Assembly (NCBI RefSeq): GCF_011007365.1
Contig: NZ_WFKM01000002.1
Location: 62,001 to 126,000, forward strand
DNA from: Sphingobacterium sp. xlx-96
GTDB taxonomy: Bacteria > Bacteroidota > Bacteroidia > Sphingobacteriales > Sphingobacteriaceae
Length of the DNA stretch: 64,000 bases
Reading direction: 5' to 3'
Numbering within the stretch: the stretch's first letter is position 1; every line of letters starts with the position of its first letter. The translations under genes and the position numbers were made by a program. Below the pieces are notes generated by a model. The model did not search any database. It was not told where the DNA came from and saw only the letters and a program-made list of their open reading frames with translations. Of this stretch, positions 35,809 through 45,320 are shown piece by piece.

Positions 35809-36542
35809 TAAAGCATCAACGCAGTAATGATATAATCGCTTGCCAATATTGCGATACAACCGATGACGACTGCGTGTGTTCCTGCTTGTCCAACTTCTAA
35901 TGCACCGCCACGCACGTGAAATCCTTTATGAGCAGGCACTGTCGTAATGATAAAACCGTAAAAAAAAGCTTTTACCATAGCCACTACAATAGTGAATCCA
36001 TTGAATCCCCCCTGAATCCCCATGATATATTCATTAGCAGTCACTGCACCGGTTAGCGCACCTCCCAAAAGCCCGCCGACGATAGCACAAAAAATAGCTA
36101 CAGTAACCAAAACTGGGACCATAACAACACCGGCAATCAATTTCGGTAATATGAGGTATCCCGCCGCATTAATCCCCATGATCTCCAAAGCATCAATCTG
36201 TTCGGTGACCCGCATAGATCCGATTTGAGAAGATATTGAAGATCCCACTTTACCCATCAAAACCAATGCTGATATCGTAGGGCCTAACTCCAAAATATTA
36301 GAATCCCTATTAATCTGACCGATGACTGAGCTCGGAATCAAATCGGACACCAACTGAAATGCAATCTGCATCGTCATTACCGCACCGATAAAAGTAGAAA
36401 TGATAACGATCAGTCCCACTGAGCCAACTCCAATCTCGTTCATCTCGTGTAGAGTCTCCCGCCAATAAATCTTCCACTTTTCAGGTCTTTTAAACACCTT
36501 CTTTAGCAAAAGTACATACTCTCCAAAATGATAAAAAAACAT
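35808..36542 (-). CDS. mlaE: ABC transporter permease, MlaE-like
   Basis: About 244 residues from the ATG at 36542, which gives the family-like start FFYHFGEYVLLLKKVFKRPEK; in-frame ATGs at 36575 and 36596 cannot be excluded. The MlaE-family core is present: VGLIVIISTFIGAVMTMQ, ELGPTISALVLMGKVGSSI, and RVTEQIDALEIMGINA. About five membrane helices. Acts with the adjacent MlaF-like ATPase in phospholipid transport across the periplasm. Confidence 0.9.
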   Translation of the reverse strand: MFFYHFGEYVLLLKKVFKRPEKWKIYWRETLHEMNEIGVGSVGLIVIISTFIGAVMTMQIAFQLVSDLIPSSVIGQINRDSNILELGPTISALVLMGKVGSSISSQIGSMRVTEQIDALEIMGINAAGYLILPKLIAGVVMVPVLVTVAIFCAIVGGLLGGALTGAVTANEYIMGIQGGFNGFTIVVAMVKAFFYGFIITTVPAHKGFHVRGGALEVGQAGTHAVVIGCIAILASDYIITALML

Positions 36543-36711
36543 ATGTTGCTGTTTACTATTTATGCTAAAATACATATTAATAGCAAAAAAGTTCATTTCT
36601 TTTATCCTAATTTATTCAACCGGTCATTCCATTCACCGACAAAACCTTTTGATTTACCGATTTTTCTAAATCGATAGCCTGATTCTATGGGTAAAGTTGG
36701 AAATAGCACAG

Positions 36712-36719
36712 TACATTTG
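36712..36719 (+). promoter_or_regulatory. -7 element TACATTTG of the LiaF-like gene
   Basis: An exact TAnnTTTG match 39 nt before the ATG at 36759. Confidence 0.45.
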
Positions 36720-36758
36720 TAGCAAATAACAAAGTTAAATACTATATTTATTCACGAT

Positions 36759-37667
36759 ATGAAAGGGAAAATTTCAACAGGCATATGGTTTATATTTTTT
36801 GGGATCATAGCTCTACTTCATAATTTTGATGTGATTAACTTTAATTTCTGGGCTATTCTTCCTTATTGGCCGCTATTAGTAATAGCACTTGGAGCTAACC
36901 TGATTTTCCAACAGCGTCCCTATGGAACATTGATTCTCAGCGTGATCAATATTGTATTATGTATTTTCTTAGGCTATAAAGGACTGACCTCTACAGAACG
37001 CTTTAACTTAGGAGATAAAATCAATTACAGTACCAACAGCGATACTATTGGAACGAATTCATCTATAAATACGCCCTTTATCAAGGGCACAGAAACAGCT
37101 TCATTAGAGTTTAACGTAGGTGCATCAGCCACCATCTTAGACACAGTCCATTCTTCCCAACTACTGGAGGCATCTACTCCAAATGGGAATATTGGTTTAA
37201 AATTAGTAACTAGAGGAGATAGCCTCTCCCCCGAATTAGAACTTAATTCTGTCGTAAAACACAATAATAATAACAATAACAAAATACATCTAGGTCTCCA
37301 CAGCTCGCCTATCTGGGATTTATCCATCAATATGGGTGCAGCAAGCTTTACAGGTGATTTTAGGAATCATAAAGTGGATAAGATGGAAATCAACGCAGGG
37401 GCGGCATCCATAAACATGACATTTGGCTTACCGCAAACCAAGACATCGGTAATCGAAATAAATAGCGCGGCTTCTAGTTGTAAAATAAGTATTCCAAAAG
37501 ATGCTGCTTGTAGATTAGAAATGGAAAGCATTCTAACTTCTAAAAAATTCGAGGGCTTTCACAAAAAAGAAAATGCCCAACAAACCGAAAATTACGACAC
37601 CGCCGAAAAGAAGTACCTGATCAAGATTACCGGCGCTGCTAATTCTCTAAACATAAGTAGATATTAA
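36759..37667 (+). CDS. LiaF/LiaI-like membrane protein with beta-rich tail
   Basis: 302 residues. The first 80 hold a LiaI/DUF5668-type membrane unit (GIWFIFFGIIALLHNFDVI, ILPYWPLLVIALGANLIF and a third helix). The rest is a Gly/Ala/Asn-rich repeating beta structure (MGAASFTGDF, AGAASINMTF, NSAASSCKIS), like the toast-rack or DUF4097 beta-solenoid of LiaF-type envelope-stress proteins. A role in envelope-stress signalling is inferred from the family. It is followed 29 nt later by ispG, which has its own promoter motif. Confidence 0.75.
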   Translation: MKGKISTGIWFIFFGIIALLHNFDVINFNFWAILPYWPLLVIALGANLIFQQRPYGTLILSVINIVLCIFLGYKGLTSTERFNLGDKINYSTNSDTIGTNSSINTPFIKGTETASLEFNVGASATILDTVHSSQLLEASTPNGNIGLKLVTRGDSLSPELELNSVVKHNNNNNNKIHLGLHSSPIWDLSINMGAASFTGDFRNHKVDKMEINAGAASINMTFGLPQTKTSVIEINSAASSCKISIPKDAACRLEMESILTSKKFEGFHKKENAQQTENYDTAEKKYLIKITGAANSLNISRY

Positions 37668-37680
37668 CCCTACAAATACC

Positions 37681-37688
37681 TAACTTTG
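37681..37688 (+). promoter_or_regulatory. -7 element TAACTTTG, 8 nt before the ispG start
   Basis: An exact TAnnTTTG match with 8 nt to the ATG, predicting a very short leader. Confidence 0.45.
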
Positions 37689-37696
37689 TCCTTACG

Positions 37697-39703
37697 ATGA
37701 AGGCAAACACAAAGTTGATATTACCGGGAGGTTATTGCAATTCGAAACTCGAATATTCACGATTCAAAACGAGAGAAGTAAATATAGGTGACATTCCTAT
37801 GGGCGGGGACAACCCGATCCGCATACAGAGCATGACTACCATCGATACGATGGATACATTAGGTTCTGTGGAGCAAACCATCCGAATGGTAGATGCAGGC
37901 TGTGAATATGTACGCATCACTGCTCCGAGCATCAAAGAAGCCGAAAATTTAGCAAACATCAAACGTGAACTTCGGGCACGAGGCTATCAAGTTCCTCTGG
38001 TAGCCGACATACATTTCACCCCCAATGCAGCCGAAGTAGCGGCTCGCATTGTCGAAAAGGTACGGGTCAATCCAGGCAACTACGCCGACAAGAAAAAATT
38101 TGATCAAATTGACTACACGGATACAGCCTATCAGGCTGAACTGGAACGGATACACAAAAAATTTGCTCCACTAGTCCGTATCTGTAAGGAATACGGTACA
38201 GCAATGCGTATCGGCACCAACCACGGATCACTATCAGACCGGATAATGAGTCGTTATGGTGATACCCCGGAGGGCATGGTCGAGTCTGCTATGGAATTTA
38301 TGCGTATATGCGAAGATTTGAATTATTACAATCTTGTCGTATCCATGAAATCTTCCAATCCACAGGTCATGGTACAGGCCTACCGTTTACTTGTCGAGCG
38401 AATGGTAGCCGAGGGAATGAATTATCCTTTACATTTGGGCGTCACTGAAGCCGGTGATGGCGAAGATGGGCGTATCAAGTCTGCTGTCGGCATAGGCACT
38501 CTCCTAGAAGATGGATTGGGCGATACCGTACGCGTATCATTGACAGAAGAACCCGAAAAAGAAGCACCGGTAGCAATTGCTTTAGTAAATCGCTATTCGA
38601 AAAGAGAACAAGAAATAAAGGCACAAGAACAACACCCAATTCTTGTCTTCTCTGCTGCTACGGAAACTATTCCTTACACCTCAAAAGAAGTCAACACATT
38701 CGTAGGAGGATCTTTGGTTCCACGTATTATCGTAGATATTTCGGACAAAAACCTAAAAGACCCTTTTATCTTGTCGGATGTAGGTTACCGATACGATCTC
38801 ATCAACGACAAATACCATATGGGCGATCAGTCTGTAGATTTCGTATACCTGGGCGACCAGCTGCCCTCATTTACGATGCCAGGCAACCTGAAGCAGTTAT
38901 ACAACTACCCTACTTGGCGCCAACTGACAAACAGAACAAACGTTCACCCGATATTCACCCTAGAAGAATTTAACGCAGCTGGCTCCAAAGATCCGGTGTT
39001 AAATATCATACGGATCAGCAACGAACTCTTGCAGTCAACACATTTCGAATTACTGCAATTAGACGATAGTATTGTTTTTCTACTGGAGACTAGCCATCTA
39101 CATGGGATGGCAGATCAACGTCAGTTTTTCGCAAACTTACAGGAAATAGGTATTGATACTCCGATTATCCTACAACGCAGCTATGCTACCGCAGATTTTT
39201 CTGGTCCGATTGGTGACGTTATGAATCCCGAAGAACCCATCTCTAAATTGCAGCTGTATGCAGCTACCGATTTTGGAGCTTTATTGGTAGACGGGTTAGG
39301 TTCCGGTATCTGGATTGATGCCAAATCCGTTCCTACAGATAAATTATCTTCTATTTCATTTGGCATACTTCAAGCCACACGATCACGAATTTCTAAGACA
39401 GAGTATATCTCCTGCCCTAGTTGTGGTCGTACCCTTTTTGATCTGCAGGAAACTACCCAAATGATTCGCAGCAGAACAAACCACCTCAAAGGCCTCAAGA
39501 TAGCCATCATGGGTTGCATCGTTAACGGCCCAGGAGAAATGGCCGATGCCGACTACGGATATGTAGGCGCGGGACCGGACAAAATAACGCTGTATAGAAG
39601 CAAAGAAGTTGTCAAGAAAAACGTCAGTTCGGTCAATGCTCTTGACGAGCTGATAGAAATCATCAAGAATGACGGCCTTTGGGTAGCGGAAGAGGAAATT
39701 TAA
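37697..39703 (+). CDS. ispG: 4-hydroxy-3-methylbut-2-enyl diphosphate synthase, long form
   Basis: An iron-sulfur enzyme of the non-mevalonate isoprenoid pathway, converting MEcPP to HMBPP. 668 residues; the extra length over the 370-residue form is an inserted domain of about 270 residues in the middle, as in Bacteroidota, Chlamydiae and plants. N-terminal TIM barrel: PIRIQSMTTIDTMD and VPLVADIHF. The C-terminal 4Fe-4S domain has Cys in SCPSCGRTLF and GCIVNGPGEMADADYGYVG. The 3' end overlaps the convergent MFS gene by 41 bp. Confidence 0.97.
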   Translation: MKANTKLILPGGYCNSKLEYSRFKTREVNIGDIPMGGDNPIRIQSMTTIDTMDTLGSVEQTIRMVDAGCEYVRITAPSIKEAENLANIKRELRARGYQVPLVADIHFTPNAAEVAARIVEKVRVNPGNYADKKKFDQIDYTDTAYQAELERIHKKFAPLVRICKEYGTAMRIGTNHGSLSDRIMSRYGDTPEGMVESAMEFMRICEDLNYYNLVVSMKSSNPQVMVQAYRLLVERMVAEGMNYPLHLGVTEAGDGEDGRIKSAVGIGTLLEDGLGDTVRVSLTEEPEKEAPVAIALVNRYSKREQEIKAQEQHPILVFSAATETIPYTSKEVNTFVGGSLVPRIIVDISDKNLKDPFILSDVGYRYDLINDKYHMGDQSVDFVYLGDQLPSFTMPGNLKQLYNYPTWRQLTNRTNVHPIFTLEEFNAAGSKDPVLNIIRISNELLQSTHFELLQLDDSIVFLLETSHLHGMADQRQFFANLQEIGIDTPIILQRSYATADFSGPIGDVMNPEEPISKLQLYAATDFGALLVDGLGSGIWIDAKSVPTDKLSSISFGILQATRSRISKTEYISCPSCGRTLFDLQETTQMIRSRTNHLKGLKIAIMGCIVNGPGEMADADYGYVGAGPDKITLYRSKEVVKKNVSSVNALDELIEIIKNDGLWVAEEEI

Positions 39704-40916
39704 ACAGACGTCTATGTATATGCTGCCGGAGATAGATATAAAAGCCCAGTGCTATCATAACTCCTGCAGCTCCCATTAAATACAAGGTATATTTAATTCC
39801 CACGCCTTCTGCAACGGCACCTATAAGAAGACTTCCGATAGGAAAAACCCCTTGAAATGCCATAACATAATAAGACATAATTCGCGCTCGATATGTGGGA
39901 ATGGCATGTGTCTGAATATAGGTATTGATACTCGAATTCTGCATCATCATCGCAAAAGATACAGCAACAGTAAATAGCAATGCGGAAACCAGATAATGCG
40001 CATAAGCGAGTAATAAAAGAGCAATCCCCATGATCAAAGCAGAAAATAAGACCCGATAACGCAGATTTTCACCAGACTTCAACCGAGCCATATTAATTGC
40101 TCCAATCATAGCTCCTAACCCTGCAGCGCTTTCAAACCAAGAAAAAGTACGTTCGTCACCGGCAAACAGATCTTTAGCGACAGCGGGTAATAAAGAGGTG
40201 TAAGGAATCACCAAAAAACTAGAACAAACCATTATTATGATAAGCGACGCTATATGCGGAGAGCGCTTTAAATAATCAAACCCATCTTTCATTCCTTGCC
40301 AATTGGACAATTGCTTTGTGTGGGGGAAATAAGATTCTTCAATGCGCATTAAAGACAAGGTAAATAGGACTGGAATAAAACTTAAGAAATTAATAAAGAA
40401 ACAAATCAACTCACCATATGTACTCAAAAGAATCCCTCCGATAGCCGGTCCTACCATTCGTGCTGCATTAAAAACAGAGGAATTAAGCGCAATGGCATTG
40501 GGCAAATCTTTTTTGTGATCTACCAAGGAAACCAACAAGGCCTGCCTGGACACCACATCAAAAGCATTGATAACGCCTTGTGCAAAACCCAATGCACAAA
40601 GCCAATACACAGACACCCAATCGATATAAACTACGGTGGTGAGTAAGGCAGCCTGTATCATTAAAAGCACCTGAGTAACAACGACCAGCTTGTACTTAGA
40701 ACGTACATCCACAAAGCTTCCGATGAAAAGAGAAAACAGCAAGGAAGGTGACAACGAAATAAAAGAGACAAATCCCAGCCAAAATACAGAATCTGTGAGC
40801 TTATAAACCAACCAGCTTATGGCTATACGTTGCATCCAGGTGCCCAACAGAGAAATAGACTGACCTATAGTATGTAGCCTAAAATTGGGGTAGTGAAGCG
40901 ACCTGAAAATATCCAT
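39663..40916 (-). CDS. MFS transporter (EntS-like, MFS_3 type)
   Basis: 417 residues with about 11-12 membrane segments. The N-terminal pattern FRLHTIGQSISLLGTWMQRIAI and the loop FVDVRSKYKLVV are those of the EntS/MFS_3 exporter group, which handles siderophores or drugs. The substrate here is unknown. The last 14 codons overlap the end of ispG on the opposite strand, so each gene's coding end is constrained by the other. The C-terminus is Arg/Lys-rich (RQHIHRRLFKFPLPLPKGR). Confidence 0.88.
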   Translation of the reverse strand: MDIFRSLHYPNFRLHTIGQSISLLGTWMQRIAISWLVYKLTDSVFWLGFVSFISLSPSLLFSLFIGSFVDVRSKYKLVVVTQVLLMIQAALLTTVVYIDWVSVYWLCALGFAQGVINAFDVVSRQALLVSLVDHKKDLPNAIALNSSVFNAARMVGPAIGGILLSTYGELICFFINFLSFIPVLFTLSLMRIEESYFPHTKQLSNWQGMKDGFDYLKRSPHIASLIIIMVCSSFLVIPYTSLLPAVAKDLFAGDERTFSWFESAAGLGAMIGAINMARLKSGENLRYRVLFSALIMGIALLLLAYAHYLVSALLFTVAVSFAMMMQNSSINTYIQTHAIPTYRARIMSYYVMAFQGVFPIGSLLIGAVAEGVGIKYTLYLMGAAGVMIALGFYIYLRQHIHRRLFKFPLPLPKGRHS

Positions 40917-41014
40917 ATGAACAATATACTTAAATCGATGGAGTGAAACCTAATTCGTGAGACATTATGACCTTGAGAAAACGTAGTCTTCTCAAAAAAC
41001 TCTAAAGAATTAAC

Positions 41015-41022
41015 TACCTTTG
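41015..41022 (+). promoter_or_regulatory. -7 element TACCTTTG of the aldolase gene
   Basis: An exact TAnnTTTG match about 68 nt before the ATG at 41091. Confidence 0.5.
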
Positions 41023-41090
41023 TAACAGCTAAAACAAGAGATCGTTTTTAGACACTGACAATAATTTGTAAACAATAATCAATCAAAAAC

Positions 41091-41750
41091 ATGAAATTTT
41101 TTATAGACACGGCTAATTTAGCACAGATTAAAGAAGCACAAGATCTAGGTGTATTAGACGGTGTAACGACTAATCCAAGCTTAATGGCTAAAGAAGGAAT
41201 CAGTGGAGACGAGAACGTAATCAATCACTACAAAGCAATCTGCGACATCGTGGACGGCGACGTCAGCGCAGAGGTTATTTCTACCGATTACGAAGGCATG
41301 ATTAAAGAAGGCGAGGCTCTTGCAGCTTTAGATAGCAAAATTGTTGTCAAAGTGCCTATGATCAAAGATGGTATTAAAGCCATCAAATACTTCAGCAAGA
41401 AAGGTATCAAAACAAACTGTACACTGGTATTCTCTGCTGGTCAGGCTTTATTGGCGGCTAAAGCAGGAGCAACTTACGTATCCCCATTTATCGGGCGTCT
41501 CGACGACATTTCTGTCGATGGACTGGGCTTGATCGAAGAGATAAGATTAATTTATGACAACTATGGTTTCACTACACAAATCTTAGCGGCATCGGTACGT
41601 CATAGCGCACATATACTAGGCTGTGCTAAGATCGGAGCTGACGTCATGACTGGCCCATTATCGGCGATCACAGCACTTTTGAAACACCCATTAACAGATA
41701 GCGGTCTTGCCCAATTTTTAGCAGACCATGCTAAGGCTTCTGGCAAATAA
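41091..41750 (+). CDS. fsa: Fructose-6-phosphate aldolase / transaldolase-like protein
   Basis: 219 residues, the short transaldolase (FSA/TalC) form. The N-terminus [14 protein letters not shown] and [12 protein letters not shown] carry the conserved Asp and Asn. The Schiff-base Lys is in KVPMIKDG, and [23 protein letters not shown] is the family core. FSA cleaves fructose-6-phosphate; close relatives have real transaldolase activity, and the two cannot be separated by eye. Monocistronic, followed by a block of intergenic repeats. Confidence 0.92.
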   Translation: MKFFIDTANLAQIKEAQDLGVLDGVTTNPSLMAKEGISGDENVINHYKAICDIVDGDVSAEVISTDYEGMIKEGEALAALDSKIVVKVPMIKDGIKAIKYFSKKGIKTNCTLVFSAGQALLAAKAGATYVSPFIGRLDDISVDGLGLIEEIRLIYDNYGFTTQILAASVRHSAHILGCAKIGADVMTGPLSAITALLKHPLTDSGLAQFLADHAKASGK

Positions 41751-41779
41751 TAGGTATTGTTCCAATTGTGACCCAACAT

Positions 41780-41887
41780 CGTCATTTTGAGCGAAACGAA
41801 GTGTAGTCGAGAAACCTCAAAGAGCTCTGAGAAGCAAATCTAGAAACTCTAACTCTTAGATTCCGCCTCGCTTCAATCGGAATGACG
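41780..41887. repeat. Intergenic repeat with CGTCATT...AATGACG ends
   Basis: A 108-bp segment whose ends are inverted (CGTCATT at 41780-41786, AATGACG at 41881-41887), with internal GAGCGAAACGAAG and CCGCCTCGCTTC. It resembles the TCATTTCGAGCGAAGCGAG-type elements common between genes of Sphingobacteriales and relatives. Confidence 0.6.
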
Positions 41888-41895
41888 TTGAGAAA

Positions 41896-41948
41896 ACTTT
41901 CATGATCCGCCAGCTGGCAAATCGCCAACAGACATGAAAGTTCTTGAT
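41896..41948. repeat. REP-like palindromic repeat, copy 2
   Basis: Shares the first 23 bp (one difference, core GCCAGCTGGC) and the last 16 bp of the element at 12161-12203. The right half of the palindrome is altered and expanded by about 10 bp. Confidence 0.8.
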
Positions 41949-41956
41949 GGCCATTA

Positions 41957-41986
41957 AACCGAGCGAAGAGAGCTCATGGATGCCTT
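41957..41986. repeat. Dispersed short repeat, copy 2
   Basis: Reads AACCGAGCGAAGAGAGCTCA then TGGATGCCTT. About 25 of 30 positions match the minus strand of 26022-26051. Its ATG creates a false upstream start for the Fur-family gene. Confidence 0.65.
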
Positions 41987-42098
41987 GAAGAGTCGAGTCG
42001 AATCAATAAAACATACACTTTCAGAAAAAAAAAATTTGAGTTTACTCTTTAAGACAGCCATTGAACCAAACGAAAAAACACATACCAAGACAGGCAAA

Positions 42099-42560
42099 AT
42101 GAGTATTGAAAAAAAACAGGTAAAAGACATTACAATCAACGAAGAATTTGTGGACATTTTAAGAAGAAATAAACTTAAAATAACCCAACCACGTCTACGC
42201 GTTTTAGAAATTATTTCCGAAAAAAAGTCTGCCATATCCCAACCCGAGTTAGAGAAAATTGTAGGCAAAGATATCGATCGAGTAACCCTCTACCGTATCC
42301 TTGGAAGCTTCGATGAGAAGGGAATTCTGCACAAGGTTTTTGATCTTAACGGCACAGCAACCTACGCCATCTGTTCAACCAAATGCACAGCCCACCACCA
42401 CCACGACCAGCACATACATTTTATCTGTTCGGTTTGCAACAGTGTGTACTGTCTCGACGAAGTCAGCATTCCCAAAATTACCCTTCCCAATAATTTTGCA
42501 CTGCATTCCATAGCTATAAATGCTGTAGGTCTGTGTGACAAATGTAGCAGCAACGCATAA
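42099..42560 (+). CDS. Fur-family metalloregulator
   Basis: About 153 residues. The N-terminal winged helix (RRNKLKITQPRLRVLEII ... SQPELEKIVGKDIDRVTLYRIL) is followed by the dimerisation domain with a His-rich metal region (AHHHHDQHIHFICSVC) and a second Cys pair, CDKC; the two CxxC pairs form the structural zinc site. The unusual run of His suggests zinc or iron sensing, but the metal cannot be assigned. The longer frame from 41976 would start inside an intergenic repeat, so the ATG at 42099 is chosen. Confidence 0.85.
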   Translation: MSIEKKQVKDITINEEFVDILRRNKLKITQPRLRVLEIISEKKSAISQPELEKIVGKDIDRVTLYRILGSFDEKGILHKVFDLNGTATYAICSTKCTAHHHHDQHIHFICSVCNSVYCLDEVSIPKITLPNNFALHSIAINAVGLCDKCSSNA

Positions 42561-43174
42561 TACCTTGCTGCTTACATTTTCCTTTCCCAATACCCTTACT
42601 CTAAATAAAACCTCCACTCAGATACGTTAATTTCCATTATTTCCATCCGCTAAATCCCCTTACCATCTTTTTCAGCATTAGTCCGAAAACAGGAGTTCAA
42701 AAGAGAAAAAACAAGCTAAAAACAAGCTAAAAAACAAACAACACAAAATTAGCAAACAAATAATTAAACATCTAACAATAAGATTATTATAACCAACTAA
42801 ATATATCAAAAATATAACTAAAAAATATTAGCAAAAAACCTTTAAAACAGGTAAAAAGACAAAAACAACCTTAACTCCCTTAGTTAGCCTACACCAAAAC
42901 CATTGAATTTTAGCTAAATAAAATTAAGAAACTAATTATCAAGTAATTCATAACGCTAAAACAAACAATAAATTAATAAAGAATATTTTAAAAATAAAAA
43001 TCTTCTTGTTTCCTCAAACTCCCGCATCATTTTTGTATATTTCCTATATATTTCAAGAGAGAGTACCACGGGCATCCGTAAAGAATTGTTCTGCCCATTT
43101 ACACGACTCCCCTTTGATATAATAAAGCGAACCTAGTCCAACTAGAGGCTTCAGTACTTACAACAGAAAAACGA
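42561..43174. other. 614-bp gene-free spacer, strongly A-rich on the plus strand
   Basis: No open frame of note. From about 42690 to 43010 the plus strand is dominated by A, with very few G and no long T runs, including a 10-11-bp direct repeat of ACAAGCTAAAA. No hairpin terminator for the Fur-family gene is obvious. It may hold the rnr promoter and a long unstructured leader. Confidence 0.6.
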
Positions 43175-45304
43175 ATGAAATCAAAAAAAGAAAATCCCTA
43201 CAAGGAAGTTTTAACCCAACTGATTATTGATGTTTTTGAAAAATCGGGGAACCCACATCTCAACTATAAACAGGTAGCTTCAAAGCTGAATGTAACAGAT
43301 ACCGATGCTAAAGTAGCCATTGCCGACATCCTTAGCGACACTTCCAAAAGCAGTCCTTTCGCTCAACCTGAAAGAGGCAAATTTAAGCTACGTCAACTAC
43401 AGGTCTACGTCACCGGAAAAGTAGACATGACGGCGGATGGGTCAGCCTATATCGTCCCTCAAGATGAGTTCGAAAACGACATCTTTGTAGCTCCTCGAAA
43501 ACTACGACAGGCACTACACGGAGACCTGGTAAAAGTGCATGTATACGAGCGAAAAAAAGGACGCAAAAGAGAAGGCGAAGTTGTCGAAATATTGCAGCGT
43601 GCAAAGACAGATTTTACAGGTACAATAGACATCTCTCAGAGCTATGCTTTCTTCCTGCCTGATGACCGAAAAATGCTCCACGATATCTTTATCCCTTTAG
43701 ACAGTTTGAACGGAGCGAAAGACGGAGAAAAGGTATTAGTTACCATTATCGAATGGCCAAAAAACGCAAAAAATCCGATAGGTAAAGTCAAGACAGTATT
43801 AGGTGTCAAAGGTGAAAATAACACTGAGATGAATGCCATCCTTGCAGACTACGGTTTTCCATTACAGTTTCCCAAGGAAGTGGACGATGCTGCAAATGCG
43901 ATCCCCGAAGAAATCAGTAAAGAAGAGATTGCCAAACGTAGAGATTTTAGGGATACGCTTACATTCACCATTGACCCCGCCGATGCCAAAGACTTTGACG
44001 ATGCCATATCATTCAAAACATTAGAAAATGGAAATTATGAAATCGGCGTACATATTGCAGATGTATCCTATTACGTAACCCCAGAAAGTATTCTTGACAA
44101 AGAAGCTTTCGAGAGGGCAACATCTGTCTACCTGGTGGACCGGGTAATCCCCATGCTGCCCGAACGCTTATCCAATAATTTATGCTCTCTACGTCCGAAT
44201 GAAGATAAGTTATGCTTTTCTGCTGTATTTGAGATGGACGAAAAAGCAAATATTATCGATCAATGGTTCGGCCGTACTATCATACACTCAGACCGAAGAT
44301 TCAGCTACGAAGAGGCCCAAGAAATCATTGAAAATAAAGCCGGAGACTTTGTTTCCGAAATTTTGAAATTGAATGAATTGGCCCATATACTTCGCGATCG
44401 TAAATTTAAAAATGGAGCAATAAGTTTTGAAAGTGAGGAGGTCAAATTCCATCTTGACGAAAATGGGAAGCCGTTGGGTGTATACACCAAAATTAGAAAA
44501 GATGCTCACAAATTGATTGAAGACTTTATGTTATTGGCCAACCGAAAGGTAGCCGAATATATAGGCAAACAAGGAAAAGGAAAAAATAAGCTTGGATTTG
44601 TTTATCGTTTTCACGATACCCCCAACCCAGAGACACTAACGAGCTTTTCTCAATTTGCATCTCGATTTGGGCACCGACTGACCATAAAATCAGACAAAGA
44701 AACAGCAAAATCATTAAATGCTCTAATGACCAAAATTGAAGGTAGTAAAGAGCAGAACTTACTGACTTCCCTTGCTGTCAGATCGATGGCAAAAGCAATC
44801 TATACCACAAAACAGTCATCGCATTACGGTTTAGCATTCGACTACTACACGCACTTTACCTCCCCTATACGTCGCTACCCCGATGTCATGGTGCATCGTC
44901 TACTCCAATTTTACTTGGATGGAGGCACAAAAGTCAATGTAGAGCATTACGAAAAGATGGCCGAACATTCTTCACAAATGGAGAAAAAGGCAGCTGAAGC
45001 AGAACGCGCCTCCATAAAATATAAACAAGCAGAATTCCTACAAGATCAGGTAGGCGTCGAATATACAGGGCTTGTCTCGGGAGTTACCGAGTGGGGAATG
45101 TATGTCGAAATTCAGGAGAACAAGTGTGAAGGAATGGTACGCTTACGCGACATCACGGACGATTTCTATACGCTTGATGAAAAGAACTTTGCAATCATTG
45201 GGCAACGAAAGAAAAAAGTATATCAACTGGGGGATACTGTACAGATTAAAGTCAAGAAAGTTGATCTAGAGAAAAGACAGATAGACTTTACTTTATTAAG
45301 CTAA
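43175..45304 (+). CDS. rnr: Ribonuclease R
   Basis: A 3'-5' exoribonuclease that degrades structured RNA. 709 residues. Domain order: N-terminal winged-helix (VASKLNVTDTDAKVAIADIL), cold-shock domains with DIFVAPRKLRQALHGDLV, RNB catalytic domain starting TIDPADAKDFDDA with metal-binding Asp residues and the signature HFTSPIRRYPDVMVHR, and a C-terminal S1 domain (EYTGLVSGVTEWGMYVEI). Monocistronic, after an unusually long A-rich spacer. Confidence 0.97.
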   Translation: MKSKKENPYKEVLTQLIIDVFEKSGNPHLNYKQVASKLNVTDTDAKVAIADILSDTSKSSPFAQPERGKFKLRQLQVYVTGKVDMTADGSAYIVPQDEFENDIFVAPRKLRQALHGDLVKVHVYERKKGRKREGEVVEILQRAKTDFTGTIDISQSYAFFLPDDRKMLHDIFIPLDSLNGAKDGEKVLVTIIEWPKNAKNPIGKVKTVLGVKGENNTEMNAILADYGFPLQFPKEVDDAANAIPEEISKEEIAKRRDFRDTLTFTIDPADAKDFDDAISFKTLENGNYEIGVHIADVSYYVTPESILDKEAFERATSVYLVDRVIPMLPERLSNNLCSLRPNEDKLCFSAVFEMDEKANIIDQWFGRTIIHSDRRFSYEEAQEIIENKAGDFVSEILKLNELAHILRDRKFKNGAISFESEEVKFHLDENGKPLGVYTKIRKDAHKLIEDFMLLANRKVAEYIGKQGKGKNKLGFVYRFHDTPNPETLTSFSQFASRFGHRLTIKSDKETAKSLNALMTKIEGSKEQNLLTSLAVRSMAKAIYTTKQSSHYGLAFDYYTHFTSPIRRYPDVMVHRLLQFYLDGGTKVNVEHYEKMAEHSSQMEKKAAEAERASIKYKQAEFLQDQVGVEYTGLVSGVTEWGMYVEIQENKCEGMVRLRDITDDFYTLDEKNFAIIGQRKKKVYQLGDTVQIKVKKVDLEKRQIDFTLLS

Positions 45305-45320
45305 CAAGTAAGGCATTTTT

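Noticed and set aside
41976..42098. N-terminal extension of the Fur-family protein
   Set aside because: The 41 extra residues begin in an intergenic repeat and have no counterpart in the family.
42561..43174. Replication origin or ncRNA gene in the A-rich spacer
   Set aside because: No DnaA-box cluster, no dnaA/dnaN neighbours and no stable folded region were seen.
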